Origin: Lathyrus oleraceus
Lineage: Eukaryota; Streptophyta; Magnoliopsida; Fabales; Fabaceae
NCBI RefSeq assembly: GCF_024323335.1
Contig: NC_066583.1
Coordinates: forward strand, 270,744,916-270,808,915
DNA length: 64,000 bases
Direction of reading: 5' to 3'
The notes under the pieces were generated by a model, which saw only the letters and a list, made by a program, of their open reading frames with translations, was not told where the DNA came from and did no database searches. The position numbers and the translations under genes are program-made. This document shows positions 1-11,604 of this stretch, piece after piece (the stretch's first letter is position 1; each line of letters begins with the position of its first letter).

Positions 1-615
1 TTCTGGGCTGTAAATAATCAGGAGGTAGATCTGGTACCCGCTCTGCTAGTTGACGTATACTACACCATGAGCGTCTGCCACAACAAAAAGAAAGGGTCAT
101 TACGTTGTTGCATTCCGTTGTTGTACCAATGGTTTTCCTCATACCTTTACAAGGATATTTATATGGTAGAGACCAAGGGAAATCATGCATAGGCTCAAAA
201 ACTTAGCCCCCCCAATGAGAAATCAATCCCTTGGTACCCTATAAATCTTAAGGGTATAATTGTCAATTGCGGAAGTTTTCCTAATGTACCCCTCATTTCA
301 GTACTCTACCGCTACGGATTTGTTCTTGCGTGAACCTTTTTATCTTAAATTAATACAAAGTTGTCTTTCATTTTGTTATATCAATTGTATGGTTTTATTA
401 TTTTGTTCATATTCTTAATTGTGCAACAACGAATTTTGAAAGTTCCCCCCAAGGAAGTAAAAATATTTTTTTACATGCATCCTCATACATTCATACATAC
501 TTCATTTTTCATACATTAAAAAGAAAACAAAAATCATTTTTTTCTCCCATACTTTCTCAGTATCATTGAACGTGACAACCTAACTCTCTAAACTCAAGCT
601 CAACGCAAGAAGGCC
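1..615 (+). other. Leader/spacer upstream of Ogre-type gag
   Basis: This A+T-rich stretch has no long open frame. It precedes the gag start at 616, where Ogre elements carry the spacer between ORF1 and gag. A pyrimidine-rich run near 540-600 leads into the ATG. I see no LTR end or primer-binding site here, so the 5' LTR and any ORF1 must lie to the left. Confidence 0.5.
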
Positions 616-2700
616 ATGGAGAAATTTAAACAAAATCAGGTTTCACTTAGGGAGGATATGGACACGGTCAAAGGAAATATGAAGGAAATGAAAGACAAGA
701 TTGATCAACTCACGAGAGTCGTTACCAACATAATGGCAAGAGAGGTTGAGGCTGACAGAAGAAAGGCTGCTTCTGCATCTACCCCTCCACCCGTGGGTGG
801 CAACCCTATGCAAGGGTTCACCTCTGACGCCCAAGGGGGTGAAGCTAAGAATAACACCCTTCATCCGGAAGGGTCTATCTCAACCATTGTTCACAATAGG
901 GCATCTCGTCCCATAGAAATACCTGTTTCATAAGACAACTATGTGGATCTGAGCCAACAATATGAAGATGAAGATCACAGGAGTATGGCCAAGGAAAGTA
1001 AACCAACTGCTCACCTTGTTGTCACTATTGGGGAAACAAGAGCTGAAGACAAATATAAAATCTTGGAGGAAAGGATGAGGGTTATTGAAGGCTTTAGTAT
1101 CTTTGGAGTCAATGTTGTGGGAATGTTCTTGGTACCTAACGTGGTTATACCACCAAAATTCAAAACACCGGAGTTTGAAAAATACAAGGGTGTTAGCTTC
1201 CCTAGGAGTCATCTCTAAATGTTTGTCAGGAAAATGGCCGCATACGCATACGATGAGAAATTAATGATGCATGATTTCCAGGACAGTTTAAGTGGGGCAT
1301 CCTTAGATTGGTATATGCAACTGGAAAGAATCCATATCAAGACCTAGGAAGACATGACCAACACCTTTCTAAAGCAATACAAGTATAACTTGGACATGGC
1401 TCATAATCGCATGCAACTTCATAATCTATCTCAAAAGTGAAATGAATCCTTCAAGGAGAGAACTAGCTTCTCGCGCGCAACCTCGACTCTTGGAAAACAA
1501 GTTAGTTGACATGTTTATGGGCACCCTGCAAGGCCCTTACTATAAAAAGATGATTGGTTCGGTGTCTACCGGATTTGATGACCCGATGATAATTGGGGAA
1601 AGGATTGAGAATGGCTTGAAAAGTGGTAATATTGGAAAACCATCCTCCAATCCAAGTAGTGACAAGAGGTACTCCAACAACAATAATTCAAAGAAAGGAG
1701 AAACCAATGTTGTTGAAATCGAGGGGAATTCTCAAGTACCCTATAATCCTTATGTAGTTGCAGTAGTCCCTAATCAATATCCACAACAGGCATACTCCAG
1801 GCCTTAAGCAGAACAGGCTAGGGCACCGCCTCAATAACAACAACAAAATGGGTATCCTCTAAGGGGTCTGCAAAGAATATGGAATGACTTTGACCCCATA
1901 CCTACAAGGTATACTCATGTCCTTCTCTACTTGATTCAAAAGGGATTGGTAGATATTAAACCTCTAGCACCTCCGTCAAATCATTCTCCTTGTGGTTACG
2001 ATGCTAATGCTAGTTATGACTTCCATGTCGGATCACCCAGACATACCACTGAGAAATGTTTGGATCTCAAATTCTTAGTACAAGACTTGTTGGATCGAAA
2101 GATTATATCTTTCGCTCCAGAGGGCTCAAATGCGAATGGAAATCTATTGCCAGGACATGGTGGTCCAACCATCAATCCGGTGGAAGGGCTAGACGACAAC
2201 GTTCTAATCCAAGTAGTTGGTCAAGTAAGGACTCCTATGTCAAGGGTACGTGAGAAATTTATTAGTTACAAGGCATTTGAAGAGTTACATGCTAACTATA
2301 AAATCTGCCTGACCAACCCAGACACTTATGGCAAGATGAATGAGTGCCTTCAATAAATGATGAATGAGGGTTTAGTCCAAATTGGGTACACGACGAAGGT
2401 AGAAGATGTATCAATTATAGAATCTTATGGGCACACGCCTTTTGAGATCCCTTACCAGCTAATGGGAGCTCTAGCACCATTTTAAATACCGGTTCCCATG
2501 CCTTCTCAGACGTCAATACAGATACTAGTTCCAGTGTCGTTTCAAATTCCATTCCAAATACTAGTAAAGTCATAAGCCCATATTGTCTTTTGTGTTCCTG
2601 CACCATTCTAGTTCAAAAGCACTAAGTTGATAACCTGGAATTATAGCTCTACAACATATGTAGGAGAGAAACTTATATTGCTAGTGTCAGCAGTCACTAA
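616..2700 (+). pseudogene. gag: Ogre-type gag, decayed
   Basis: Gag forms the nucleocapsid of the retrotransposon particle in the cytoplasm. The ATG at 616 opens a charged, coiled-coil-like N-terminus that stops at 931-933. The capsid-like core (about 1020-1640) carries the Ogre pattern of a LEERMRVIEGF stretch, then VPNVVIPPKFK, then a GTLQGPYYKKMIGS stretch, spread over several frames. A zinc-knuckle-like run with Cys and His residues lies at about 1997-2075. At least four stops or frameshifts (near 933, 1218, 1440, 1807 and 2356) split it. From 2357 to 2737 only scattered similarity remains. It cannot make a full Gag protein. Confidence 0.75.
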
Positions 2701-2737
2701 TATTGTTGGAATCGAGGGCATGACCTAGAGCGGAAAA

Positions 2738-3575
2738 GTGCTCGCTCCTGAAAAACAATCAAAGGGAAAGACACCCGAGGGTTCAAAGGGGAAGGAGGAT
2801 GAATCTTCCGAGAAGATTGTACCTCAAGAAGAAGCTGAAGAATTCTTAAGGTTGAGAAGAAAAAGTGACTATAAAGTGGTAGATCAACTAAGCCAGACGC
2901 CCTACAAAATCTCTATACTATCTCTATTGCTAAGTTTCGAGGCTCAAAGAGAAGCCTTATTAAAAATATTAAATGAAGCCTGTGTCACTCATGACATAAC
3001 AGTAAATCGATTTGATGACGTGGTGGCTAATACCACTGTTAGTAGCTATTTGGGATTTAGTAATGATGAATTACCGGCAAAGGGACACGCTCATAATAAA
3101 GCCTTACATATATATGTCAAATGCCAAGATAGTCTTCTATCAAGGGTATTAGTAGACACTGGCTCATCCCTGAATGTCATGCCTAAGAACACTTTGGGGA
3201 AGTTGAATAACGTGAGAACTTCCATGAAAGCTAGTACTTTGGTGGTCAGGCTTTCGATGGTACGAAAAGGATGGTAATTGGAGAAGTTGACTTACCAATA
3301 ACTATAGGACCTCATACATTTATGGTCACCTTTCAGGTGATGGACTTCAACCCATCTTACAATTTCCTTATAGGACGACCTTGGAGCCATGTCGCAGGAG
3401 CCATCACTTCAACCCTGCACCAAAGGTTAAAATTCATAATTGAGGATAAACTAATAATCGTCGAAGGAGAGGAAGACATGTTCGTTAGTCACGTTTCTCC
3501 ATTCAGGTACATAGAAGCGGATGGGGAAACATTGGAACACCTTTCTAAGCCTTGGAGATTGCAGCAGTCCGTCGA
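2738..3575 (+). pseudogene. pro: Ogre-type aspartic protease, decayed
   Basis: The retropepsin-like protease would cleave the Gag-Pol polyprotein. The active-site triad D-T-G (3155-3163) is intact within LVDTGSSLNVMP. A frameshift near 3270 moves the downstream part (VIGEVDLPI, then a GRPW stretch at about 3391) to another frame. A second shift near 3545 precedes the junction with the Athila-type integrase. In a complete Ogre, an RT and two RNase H domains would follow; they are missing. The similarity to element A's protease (46900-47280, - strand) is clear from the shared GRPW and TSTLHQ stretches. Confidence 0.8.
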
Positions 3576-3589
3576 AGGAGAGAACAATC

Positions 3590-4810
3590 AGGAATATAAG
3601 ACATTTCTATTGGGACGAACCACTCCTTTTCAAAAGAGGAACAAACAACATCTTTCGACATTGCGTCTCGGAAGAAGAAGTCAGAAATATCATAGAGCAT
3701 TGTCACTCTTCACCCTATGGTGGACACTCAAGCACATCCAAGACATACGCTAAGATCCTTCAAGCTGGTCTTTATTGGCCAACATTATGGCGCGATGTCC
3801 ATACTTATATTGTCCAATGTGACCGGTGCCGGCGCGCTGGAAACATATTAAGACGTGACGAAATGCCTTTGAAGAACATCCAAGAAGTGGAATTATTTGA
3901 CGTCTAGGGTATTGATTTCATGGGACCTTTTCCATCTTCGTTGGGAAACAAGTACATTTTGGTAGCCGTTGACTATGTGTCCAAATGGATAGAAGCTATA
4001 GCCACACCCACCAACGACACAAGAGTAGTCATCAAGATGTTCAAGAATAATATTTTTCCCAGATTTGGAGTACCAAGACTTGTCATAAATGATGGTGGAT
4101 CACATTTTATATCTAAGATATTTGATAAACTCTTAAGGAAATATGGAGTAAAACACAGAGTAACAACACCATATCATCCCCAAACTAATGGTCAAGTGGA
4201 AGTATCTAACAGAGAGATTAAGCAGATCTTGGAGAAAACTATTTCAATATCCAGAAAAGATTGGTCTGAAAAGATAACAGAAGAACTGTGGGCTTACAGA
4301 ATGACTTACAAAACCCCTATTGGAACTACACCATACCAGTTGGTCTACGGGAAGTCATGCCACTTGCCTTTTGAACTCAAGCACAAGGCATATTAGGCCA
4401 TCAAGACCCTGAATTTGGATTACCTAGCATCTGGAAAGAAGAGAATCCTTGATATCCATAAATTGGAGGAACTCCTCCAGAACGCTTACGAGAATGCTGT
4501 TATATACAAAGAAAGAACCAAAGCTTGGCATGACAAAAGGATTGTAAAAAAAGAATTTAATATAGGCGACTCTGTTCTCCTCTTCAATTCAAGATTACGA
4601 CTTTTTCCAGGTAAGCTGCGTTCGAGATGGACAGGCCCCTTTGAGGTTTCCAAAATCCTGAAATCAGGAGTAGTTGAGATCCGGAACAATTCCTGTAATT
4701 CGTTTGTGGTAAATGGACAAAGACTAAAGCAATACCAAGGAGGCGACATCCCCACAGAATGCCATGACCAAACTCTGATCGACCCTCCAATTCCTACCTC
4801 TAATATATAA
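3590..4810 (+). pseudogene. int: Athila-type integrase, single frame with two amber codons
   Basis: The integrase would insert element cDNA into the nuclear genome. One frame runs from the HHCC zinc domain (HCHSSPYGGH at about 3700, then C-x2-C at about 3820) through the catalytic core to a C-terminal domain ending at 4810. Catalytic Asp (3914-3916), Asp (4091-4093) and Glu (4199-4201) are present. Two TAG codons (3905-3907 and about 4394) sit where the family has Trp, so both look like TGG to TAG changes. The GKSCHLP box and the wording after the second Asp are typical of Athila/Cyclops, not Ogre. It is better preserved than the gag-protease upstream, which suggests a different age or origin. 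Confidence 0.85.
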
Positions 4811-5000
4811 AGTCTGAATCGTCAAGCTAATGACGTTAAACAAGCGCTGCATGGGAGGCAACCCATGATTTCTTTTCCTTTACTTTTACTATTTCAATTT
4901 ATATTTTTAGTTATTTTATATATATGTATATCTATGTGTAGACTAACAGTTATAATATTTGCGATTTCAGGTGTCCTCTGTTTTAACCTAACTTTTCAGG
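4811..5000 (+). other. Post-integrase spacer with conserved Athila motif
   Basis: The stretch GCGCTGCATGGGAGGCAACC at 4845-4864 is a hallmark found just after pol in Athila-group elements. A T-rich tract follows, then AG-ending sequence (about 4965-4999) just before the next ATG, which would suit a splice acceptor for a subgenomic env-like mRNA. The splice role is inference. Confidence 0.6.
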
Positions 5001-6218
5001 ATGGAGAATATCGACACTATGCCAAGAATATTTTGTGACCCAGTTCAAGAGCAGCGCTACACCATGCTTTCCCAGCGTCCAATGTTTCCCACCAGATATC
5101 CCGACTCAAGCTGCATAGAGGCATTAGGCATTGAGCCTAGTGTCAGGCATTTGTGCAATCAGTTGCAATGGGATGAATACACTGATGTAATTCATGTGAC
5201 TTACAGGAACCTTACTTTGGAGTTCTTGAGCTCGTTGACCTACGAGCCCTATGTTGGTCACGCTAGTGATGGTGGATACATTAATTTCAGGTTGTTTGGG
5301 GGAGAATACACCTTCAACCACAAGCGTTTCAGTGACTTACTTGGATTTCAGACTGCTTATGATGCCTCATCTGAGCTCCCCATGCACTATTTCCTGAGCA
5401 GAGACGTTGAGATCTTTTGGAGTGACATTACATATGGAGGTAGTCCTGACCCTTCCACCCAAATCTCCAACAAGATTCACAATCCTGCTTTCAGATACTT
5501 CCAGATGATTATTTCCCACACCTTCCTGGGGAAGAGTGGCCCTGATACGCATGTAAGTGCTGAAGAGATCTTCTTCATGTACTGTACCACTCAGTCACGC
5601 CCAGTAGATTGCGGAGTTTTCCTGATCGAGAGTCTTTATCTTAATGCTCGTTCTGTTGTAAGCCCTATACACGTTGAAAGCACAGTGACTCACATAGCCT
5701 CCGCCCTGGGACTTAATAGAAGACTATTTCACCTGACGTCTTATTGCAGCTACACCTTGATGGATATTGACTTCTGTCTAGACCGTGGCCTCATGAGGAG
5801 ATCTTCCTTCCAACAGGATCAATACAGGCTCTTGATCGAGGGTGAGATTATTCACTAATTTACTTTGCCGAACCCTCAGGTAACTTGTGTTATTGATCAG
5901 GCCAACTGGGCCTATGCCATAGAAGAGCAAGAAGAGACAGTAGACGAGCCGAAAATCGCACCTATCAGAATCAAAGTCTGCACCAATAATCCAAATCTCC
6001 AGAGTCCAAGCATGCAGTATGAACTGGTTAAGCTTCGTATGGAGGTAGCCCAGCTTCGCCAGGAGCTCGCTGACGTTGCTTTGCAGGTCGAAGCATCAGT
6101 CACCACACATGACGCTGAAACTGATATATTAAATGAAGAGATCGCCGACCTCCGACACCAGATCGCAGAGCTTCGAGGATACGAAGTCGAGGAGACTCCA
6201 CTATACCCCGAGCATTGA
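5001..6218 (+). pseudogene. Env-like ORF A (Athila ORF1 family), one stop codon
   Basis: This ORF sits in the env position, after integrase. It reads 285 codons to TAA at 5856-5858 and continues in the same frame to 6218. The N-terminal part has the Athila ORF1-type pattern (TRYPD...C, then LTLEFLSSL at about codons 70-80). The C-terminal part (about 6010-6190) is a heptad-rich coiled coil. I see no signal peptide and no clear transmembrane segment, so a true envelope role is unproven. It resembles ORF B (6977-8337) in layout and short motifs, and the pair looks like two diverged copies. Function is unknown for the family. Confidence 0.7.
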
Positions 6219-6976
<758 letters not shown>

Positions 6977-8337
6977 ATGGCCGGAATGGAGTTTAACAAC
7001 ATCATTCTTCGCGGAGGAAAACCCGGAGAGCGACAAAACAAGATTTTGCAAAAATTGCAATCTCGGGAGATCCTCGCTACCAGGTATGTCGACGAAGATT
7101 GCTTGTACACTTTAGGAACATACCATAGTGTTTTCCACATGCTTGATACTTTAGGATTACATGATATTTTTGCTAGTAAAGCACCCACCTATGATAGGCT
7201 GACTAGGGAGTTTTTGAGTTCCCTAATTTACACTGTTTACCCTGGCACTGCTAGCACGGTAGGTACCATTTGTTTTATAATGTTTAATGTAGAATACGAG
7301 TACACTATCGATGCCTTAGCGGGTTTGTTAGGTATGCCTTAGGGTGAGGTGCCATCTGTGAGATGCCCTTAGATGCTGAATGGGCACTCGAAGCATTTAC
7401 TTTTTGGAATAGATTATCAAATGTAACTGTCACTTCCTTTGAAGGAATTTTAGCTTCTAATAATCATAACCCGACCATACGTATTTTTCGATATCTCTTG
7501 GCATGTACTATATTTGGCCGGGAAAATTCTAACAAAGTAAATGCTCGTGAGTTGCTATTTTTACAGGGTCGCCTCACTAATCGCAGGATCAATCATGTTC
7601 CTTTCATGCTTGCGCATATGTCCGCCATTCTTAAAAAGGGAGGAACCATCTCTTTTGTTGGTTTAATTACTTCTATTGCTAGAGCGTTAAATCTCAACGC
7701 TGAGTTAGCCACCTTGAAACCACTCCCTCACCGCACCGTTAACTTAAATTTTTTGAAGGATATGAAATTATGCAAGGTGCGGCGAGCAGGTGGTTTTCAC
7801 CTCATGATACATGGTGTAGTTGTACCCAGTGTTGTTTTACCTTGCTCTCAGCGTACAGATGTGCGACATGCAAGGAACTGGACGTATGATCTTGATGCTC
7901 CACCCTTTACTGGTCATATTCCATCTAACGTTCCTATGGACGATAAGCAAGGGACCGATGATGAGTATGACCGGCGCGACCAGTCACCTGCTCATGATAT
8001 TCCTACTGCATCACCCGCACACACTGCACCTTCTTCCTCTGACCATTTTGAAGGTACCACTCCCGGTTTTTACATCACCGAGGAGATGTGGCGCGAGCAC
8101 CTGGCTCGTGAGGAAAGGCGTGACACCCTTCTGAATACCATAAACCAACAACTGACAGATAATATGAGTTTTATGGTAGCTTCCCAGCAGCATAGTGAGC
8201 AAGCACATCGGACTATCACTGTGTCCTTACTAGCGATCACTAATGAGCAGCATCGCCAGCGGCAAGCTAATGAGCGTCACTTCGCACTTATTGAGGCCAC
8301 CCAAGGGTCTCTCTTAGGTCGCTCTCAACAGCTGTAG
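6977..8337 (+). pseudogene. Env-like ORF B (Athila ORF1 family), broken
   Basis: The ATG at 6977 opens a frame that stops at TAG 7340-7342; a frameshift near 7350-7363 lets the reading continue to TAG at 8335-8337. It shows the Athila ORF1-type pattern (TRYVDEDCLYTLG, then LTREFLSSL at codons 75-83), a central domain rich in hydrophobics, and an acidic/polar tail (7900-8060) followed by a helical C-terminus. No signal peptide is visible. Its place between integrase and a polypurine-like module matches the env-like gene of Athila/Cyclops. Its relation to ORF A is diverged duplication or assembly from two elements. Confidence 0.7.
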
Positions 8338-8465
8338 GAAGGACTTAGTACTCGTAGCAGACGTCATCGCCCCAGGCATCCTGACCAGAGCAGTGACGGA
8401 ACCGGTGATCACCCATAGTCCTCTCACTCTCTCTTCCAGGTTACTCCTACCCTATCTCATATCGA
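8338..8465 (+). other. 3' UTR start after env-like ORF B
   Basis: The frame decays here and pyrimidine-rich non-coding sequence leads to the hairpin/purine module at 8466. I see no other feature. Confidence 0.4.
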
Positions 8466-8508
8466 AACATTGAGGACAATGTTCGGTTTAAGTGTGGGAG
8501 GAGATTTT
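8466..8508 (+). promoter_or_regulatory. Stem-loop plus purine tract, module 1
   Basis: AACATTG (8466-8472) and CAATGTT (8477-8483) form a perfect 7-bp stem with an AGGA loop. GGTTTAAGTGTGGGAGGAG follows, a polypurine-tract-like end. The same module with a different but still fully paired stem recurs at 9733-9771. The arrangement near the polypurine tract is familiar from Athila-group elements. Confidence 0.75.
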
Positions 8509-9058
8509 TATCGTTTTTTTATCGCTTTCCTTTATTTTTATCGCTTTTTATCGCTTTCCTTTATTTTTAGTATGTTTTGTGTGTTTTATTTGCTTTTCCT
8601 TTCAATAAAATAACATGTGTTTGATGAGTCATCTGTGTAGTGTATCCGTATTTGTCCTATTTCTTTAACCTTACCAAAACTATTGGTGAGCAAAGAAAAC
8701 AGTGCATCTTCAATATTCAGGCTATAAGACAGGTTTATAACGGGATGTAAAAGACTTGGGAAAACTTTTTCTAAAAATCGGTATTGTCTTAACACCGTAG
8801 GCTTCATGATTATAAGAGTCGATCCCGATACCCCATATGTTGTGGCCCCAATTTTTGTTCTAAATAAGTCCTTAAGTAGTTTATCCTTGCAGTCATCTCC
8901 GGCTTAAGCATGCTCTACATAGGGGATCGATGAAAATAAGTGAATGATCATAAAAATTCCTGCTTTATTCTCAAGTCATATGAAAACCCGGGCTAGGTGA
9001 CTCTCACACGGTCCTTTAACCCAGCAAAATAAAGACATATGCGAAACATGCAGTAGAA
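8509..9058 (+). other. 3' UTR between the two hairpin modules, first part
   Basis: A+T-rich non-coding sequence begins with repeated TTTTTATCG-like runs (8510-8560). I see no open frame of interest on either strand; a 73-codon minus frame (8586-8807) has no recognisable motif. Confidence 0.45.
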
Positions 9059-9080
9059 AAATAAATAAATAAATAAATAA

Positions 9081-9144
<64 letters not shown>
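9059..9144. repeat. (AAAT)n(AT)n microsatellite
   Basis: A tetranucleotide run (about 9059-9085) changes into a pure AT dinucleotide run ending at 9144. It directly abuts the duplicated block that follows. Confidence 0.95.
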
Positions 9145-9147
<3 letters not shown>

Positions 9148-9431
9148 TATTGTTGGTTGGTTCAGAGGTATCTGGTGCTGAACTTGGTAGGGTGGATTAC
9201 GATCAAATCCCCCATGACTGCAAATTGGGTTAAATAAAGGGGTTACACCAACTTATGTACCAGATCCCCATGCTTAGAAAAATAAAAAAAATATATATGC
9301 CTATTTGTTGGTTGGTTCAGAGGTATCTGGTGCTGAACTTGGTAGGATGGATTACGATCCAATCACCCACAACTGCAAATTGGGTTAAATAAAGGGGTTA
9401 CACCAACTTATGTACCAGAGCCCCATGCTTA
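9145..9431 (+). repeat. Tandem duplication of about 135 bp
   Basis: A block beginning GCCTATTGTTGGTTGGTTCA and ending CCCCATGCTTA is present twice (about 9145-9280 and 9299-9431) with few differences, separated by an A-rich linker containing ATATAT. The linker resembles the end of the AT microsatellite, so slippage or unequal exchange at the microsatellite could have produced the copy. Confidence 0.9.
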
Positions 9432-9732
9432 AGATCATAATGACTAACCGTTCACTTTACTATTAGTATGTATGGATAACGGGCTTAATGTGATTGCACC
9501 TGAATGAAAAGGACTTTAAGAAAACGAAAAGAAGGCCTAGGTATGGTGGGGTAATATGGATTGATTTGTATAGGAACGAAGCCTATGACCGCGTTTGCGG
9601 GAAATGTCACTAGAATATCCTTAGTTCGATTCGTTAGTACCTATCGATACATTCCTTGAATGAACTTATAAGTCTTTTTGCCTTGAATTAACTCTAGTTG
9701 ATATTGTTTTTCTTGCATAAACTATAAAGAGT
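9432..9732 (+). other. 3' UTR, second part
   Basis: Non-coding sequence between the duplicated block and the second hairpin module. No feature recognised. Confidence 0.4.
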
Positions 9733-9772
9733 TTTGCTTGAGGACAAGCAAAGGTTTAAGTGTGGGAGAATT
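9733..9772 (+). promoter_or_regulatory. Stem-loop plus polypurine tract of the 3' LTR, module 2
   Basis: TTTGCTTG (9733-9740) and CAAGCAAA (9745-9752) form an 8-bp stem around the same AGGA loop as module 1. GGTTTAAGTGTGGGAGAATT then abuts the LTR start at 9773, so this is the working polypurine tract that primes plus-strand DNA synthesis. Confidence 0.8.
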
Positions 9773-10164
9773 TGATCACACTGAATCACACCGTGTTTTT
9801 GACTCGGATTTCACATGTTTATTGGGACTTTATTATCGTTTTATTTGTATTATGCTCTCTTTTATGTTGTTTTCAGATATTTAGCACTTTCGGGACCCTT
9901 TTAGAAGAAACGAAGCAAAAAGACCTAAAATTAGGGTTTTTCGTCGAATATCGTACACATGGCGTTGCACATGGCGGCCGCTATAGGAGAAGCCATGACT
10001 CATCATCCCTCAACCAGGAGGTAACCGCCACGTTCCCATGACCTTTCCCATTTCCACACATGGCGGGCGCCATGAATGGATGGCAGGCACCACCTTTACA
10101 AATCATGTTCCCACTAAGAAGAAGTTGGAGGGCACCATGGTCTTTGCAAGCTTGTGAAAACCTC

Positions 10165-10173
10165 TATAAATAG
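10165..10173 (+). promoter_or_regulatory. TATA box of the Athila-type LTR
   Basis: TATAAATAG is a plant-consensus TATA box about 390 bp into the LTR, in the expected place for the U3/R border. Confidence 0.7.
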
Positions 10174-10401
10174 TTCGTTCCATTTCATTTTCAAATCATC
10201 CAACTTAGTTTACAACACTAAGACTATATTTATCATTTGTAAAAACGGTAATCCGTCACATCGGGGGGTTATCGCACCTTAGTGAGATTGAGTTGGGTCA
10301 CTTCGAGTTGCTGTCGTCTTTATCTTCAGAGTCAGAGGTTTATTTTCCTTGTACTAGATTTAAAGCCTCTGTTTGGAGCAGGTTCTTATTTATCGCTTTT
10401 A

Positions 10402-10665
10402 TTTATTTACTTGTCTCGCTTTATTTTATTTATTTACTTGTCTCGCTTTATTTTATTTATTTTACTTGTCTTGCTTTACTTTATTTACTTTCTGTCTACG
10501 CTTTACTTTATTTAATTTATGTCTACGCTTTACTTTATTTAATTTCTATCCACGCTTTACTTTATTTACTTTTTGTCTACGCTTTACTTTATTTACTTTC
10601 TGTCTACGCTTTACTTTATTTACTTTCTGTCCACGCTTTATTTTATTTATTTTACGCGCTTTACT
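10402..10665 (+). repeat. 27-bp minisatellite inside the LTR
   Basis: About nine to ten copies of a 27-bp unit (TTTACTTTCTGTCTACGC plus a CTTTA tract) follow each other. Because 27 is a multiple of three, all three forward frames stay open over the array, giving spurious frames at 10282-10748. Confidence 0.92.
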
Positions 10666-11447
10666 CGTTCTTTACGCCTTACATTCTAAAACAACTTTTC
10701 ATCATGATCAATATCGTTGTGTTTGTTAGTATTACCATGTCTGGCTAAATTTTTTAAGGGTTAGAATGTAAGGATCGCGGTTAAAGAGATGTTTCACATA
10801 TTGAATCTGTAGAAATACTTTAAAGGTTATTTTGATTTTTAACTTGAGTTTTTTGAAACAAACTTGGTTAGTTTTAACTATTAAAGGAGTGCGAAAGCAC
10901 CCTGGCTTAGTTAACTAGGAACTTTTATCACTTTAAGGAAAAACTATTTTTGAAACTGTTTTCGGACGCGTTGTTAGATTTAAAATCAGGAAACTCCTTG
11001 GGTAAAACCTTCCAAATCAAAATCACTTTTCAACTAAGTTTATGAGTCTTATTTCTTAAAAATAAGTTTACTACTTTAGCGTTCTGCGCACCTTTTATAA
11101 GTGACAATAAAAGGCCTTAATTTAAGGGTAAACTCGGTTCTGAATACGCGAAAGCGACAGTTCCTGTTAAATGGATTCTTTTCAAGAGTAAAAAATATTG
11201 CCTCATAAATAGTTCTATTTAGACAATCGAAACATCACTTAACTGACGTGATATACATTCAAACCTGTCTTTACCTGCACTGCATTTATTATTTACTGTT
11301 ATTTTGCAACATCAATATCTCTTTTATACCGCCTTAGATAAACATCGTAACGATAGTAATCGATAGATTGACGAGTTGGTCTCTGTGGGATCGATATTCT
11401 TTTATATTACTCTGACGCGATTCGTGCACTTGCGAATTCACCGATCA

Positions 11448-11587
11448 GTGCCTGACATCTTCCCCTTACTTAATCAACTCCCGAACCTAGCATCTCACCC
11501 TTAGTTTATAGGTTTTATCATTATTTCTTTCTTCCCTAGGAACGAATAAAGGATGGTGGCGACTCTGTCATTTTTCTAGCTGCGATA
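11448..11587 (+). repeat. Ogre1 5' LTR, surviving right end
   Basis: This 140-bp segment matches, in order, the last part of the 3' LTR at about 19325-19466: CTTCCCCTTACTTAATCAAC, then AGGAACGAATAAAGGATGGT, then GACTCTGT and a GCGATA end. The left part of the LTR must lie beyond the mosaic element that split it. Primer-binding site, ORF1 and gag are absent: pol begins within 20 bp. Confidence 0.85.
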
Positions 11588-11604
11588 GGGACGATTGTAA
11601 ATTA

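Larger units (their letters stand above)
9773..11447 (+). repeat. 3' LTR of the Athila-type part
   Basis: The LTR is 1675 bp long, starts TGATCACACTGAATC and ends TTCACCGATCA. The end wording (GTGCACTTGC shortly before CA) matches the solo LTR end at 29527-29549. A TATA box (TATAAATAG) lies at 10165-10173, so transcription should start near 10200. GGCG...CGCC inverted repeats lie in U3 (9958-10140), and a 27-bp minisatellite occupies the R/U5 side. The sequence after the end (GTGCCTGAC...) belongs to the split Ogre1 LTR. Confidence 0.88.

Noticed and set aside
10282..10748. Overlapping open frames of 118-151 codons
   Set aside because: They are produced by the 27-bp minisatellite, whose period is a multiple of three, inside a non-coding LTR.
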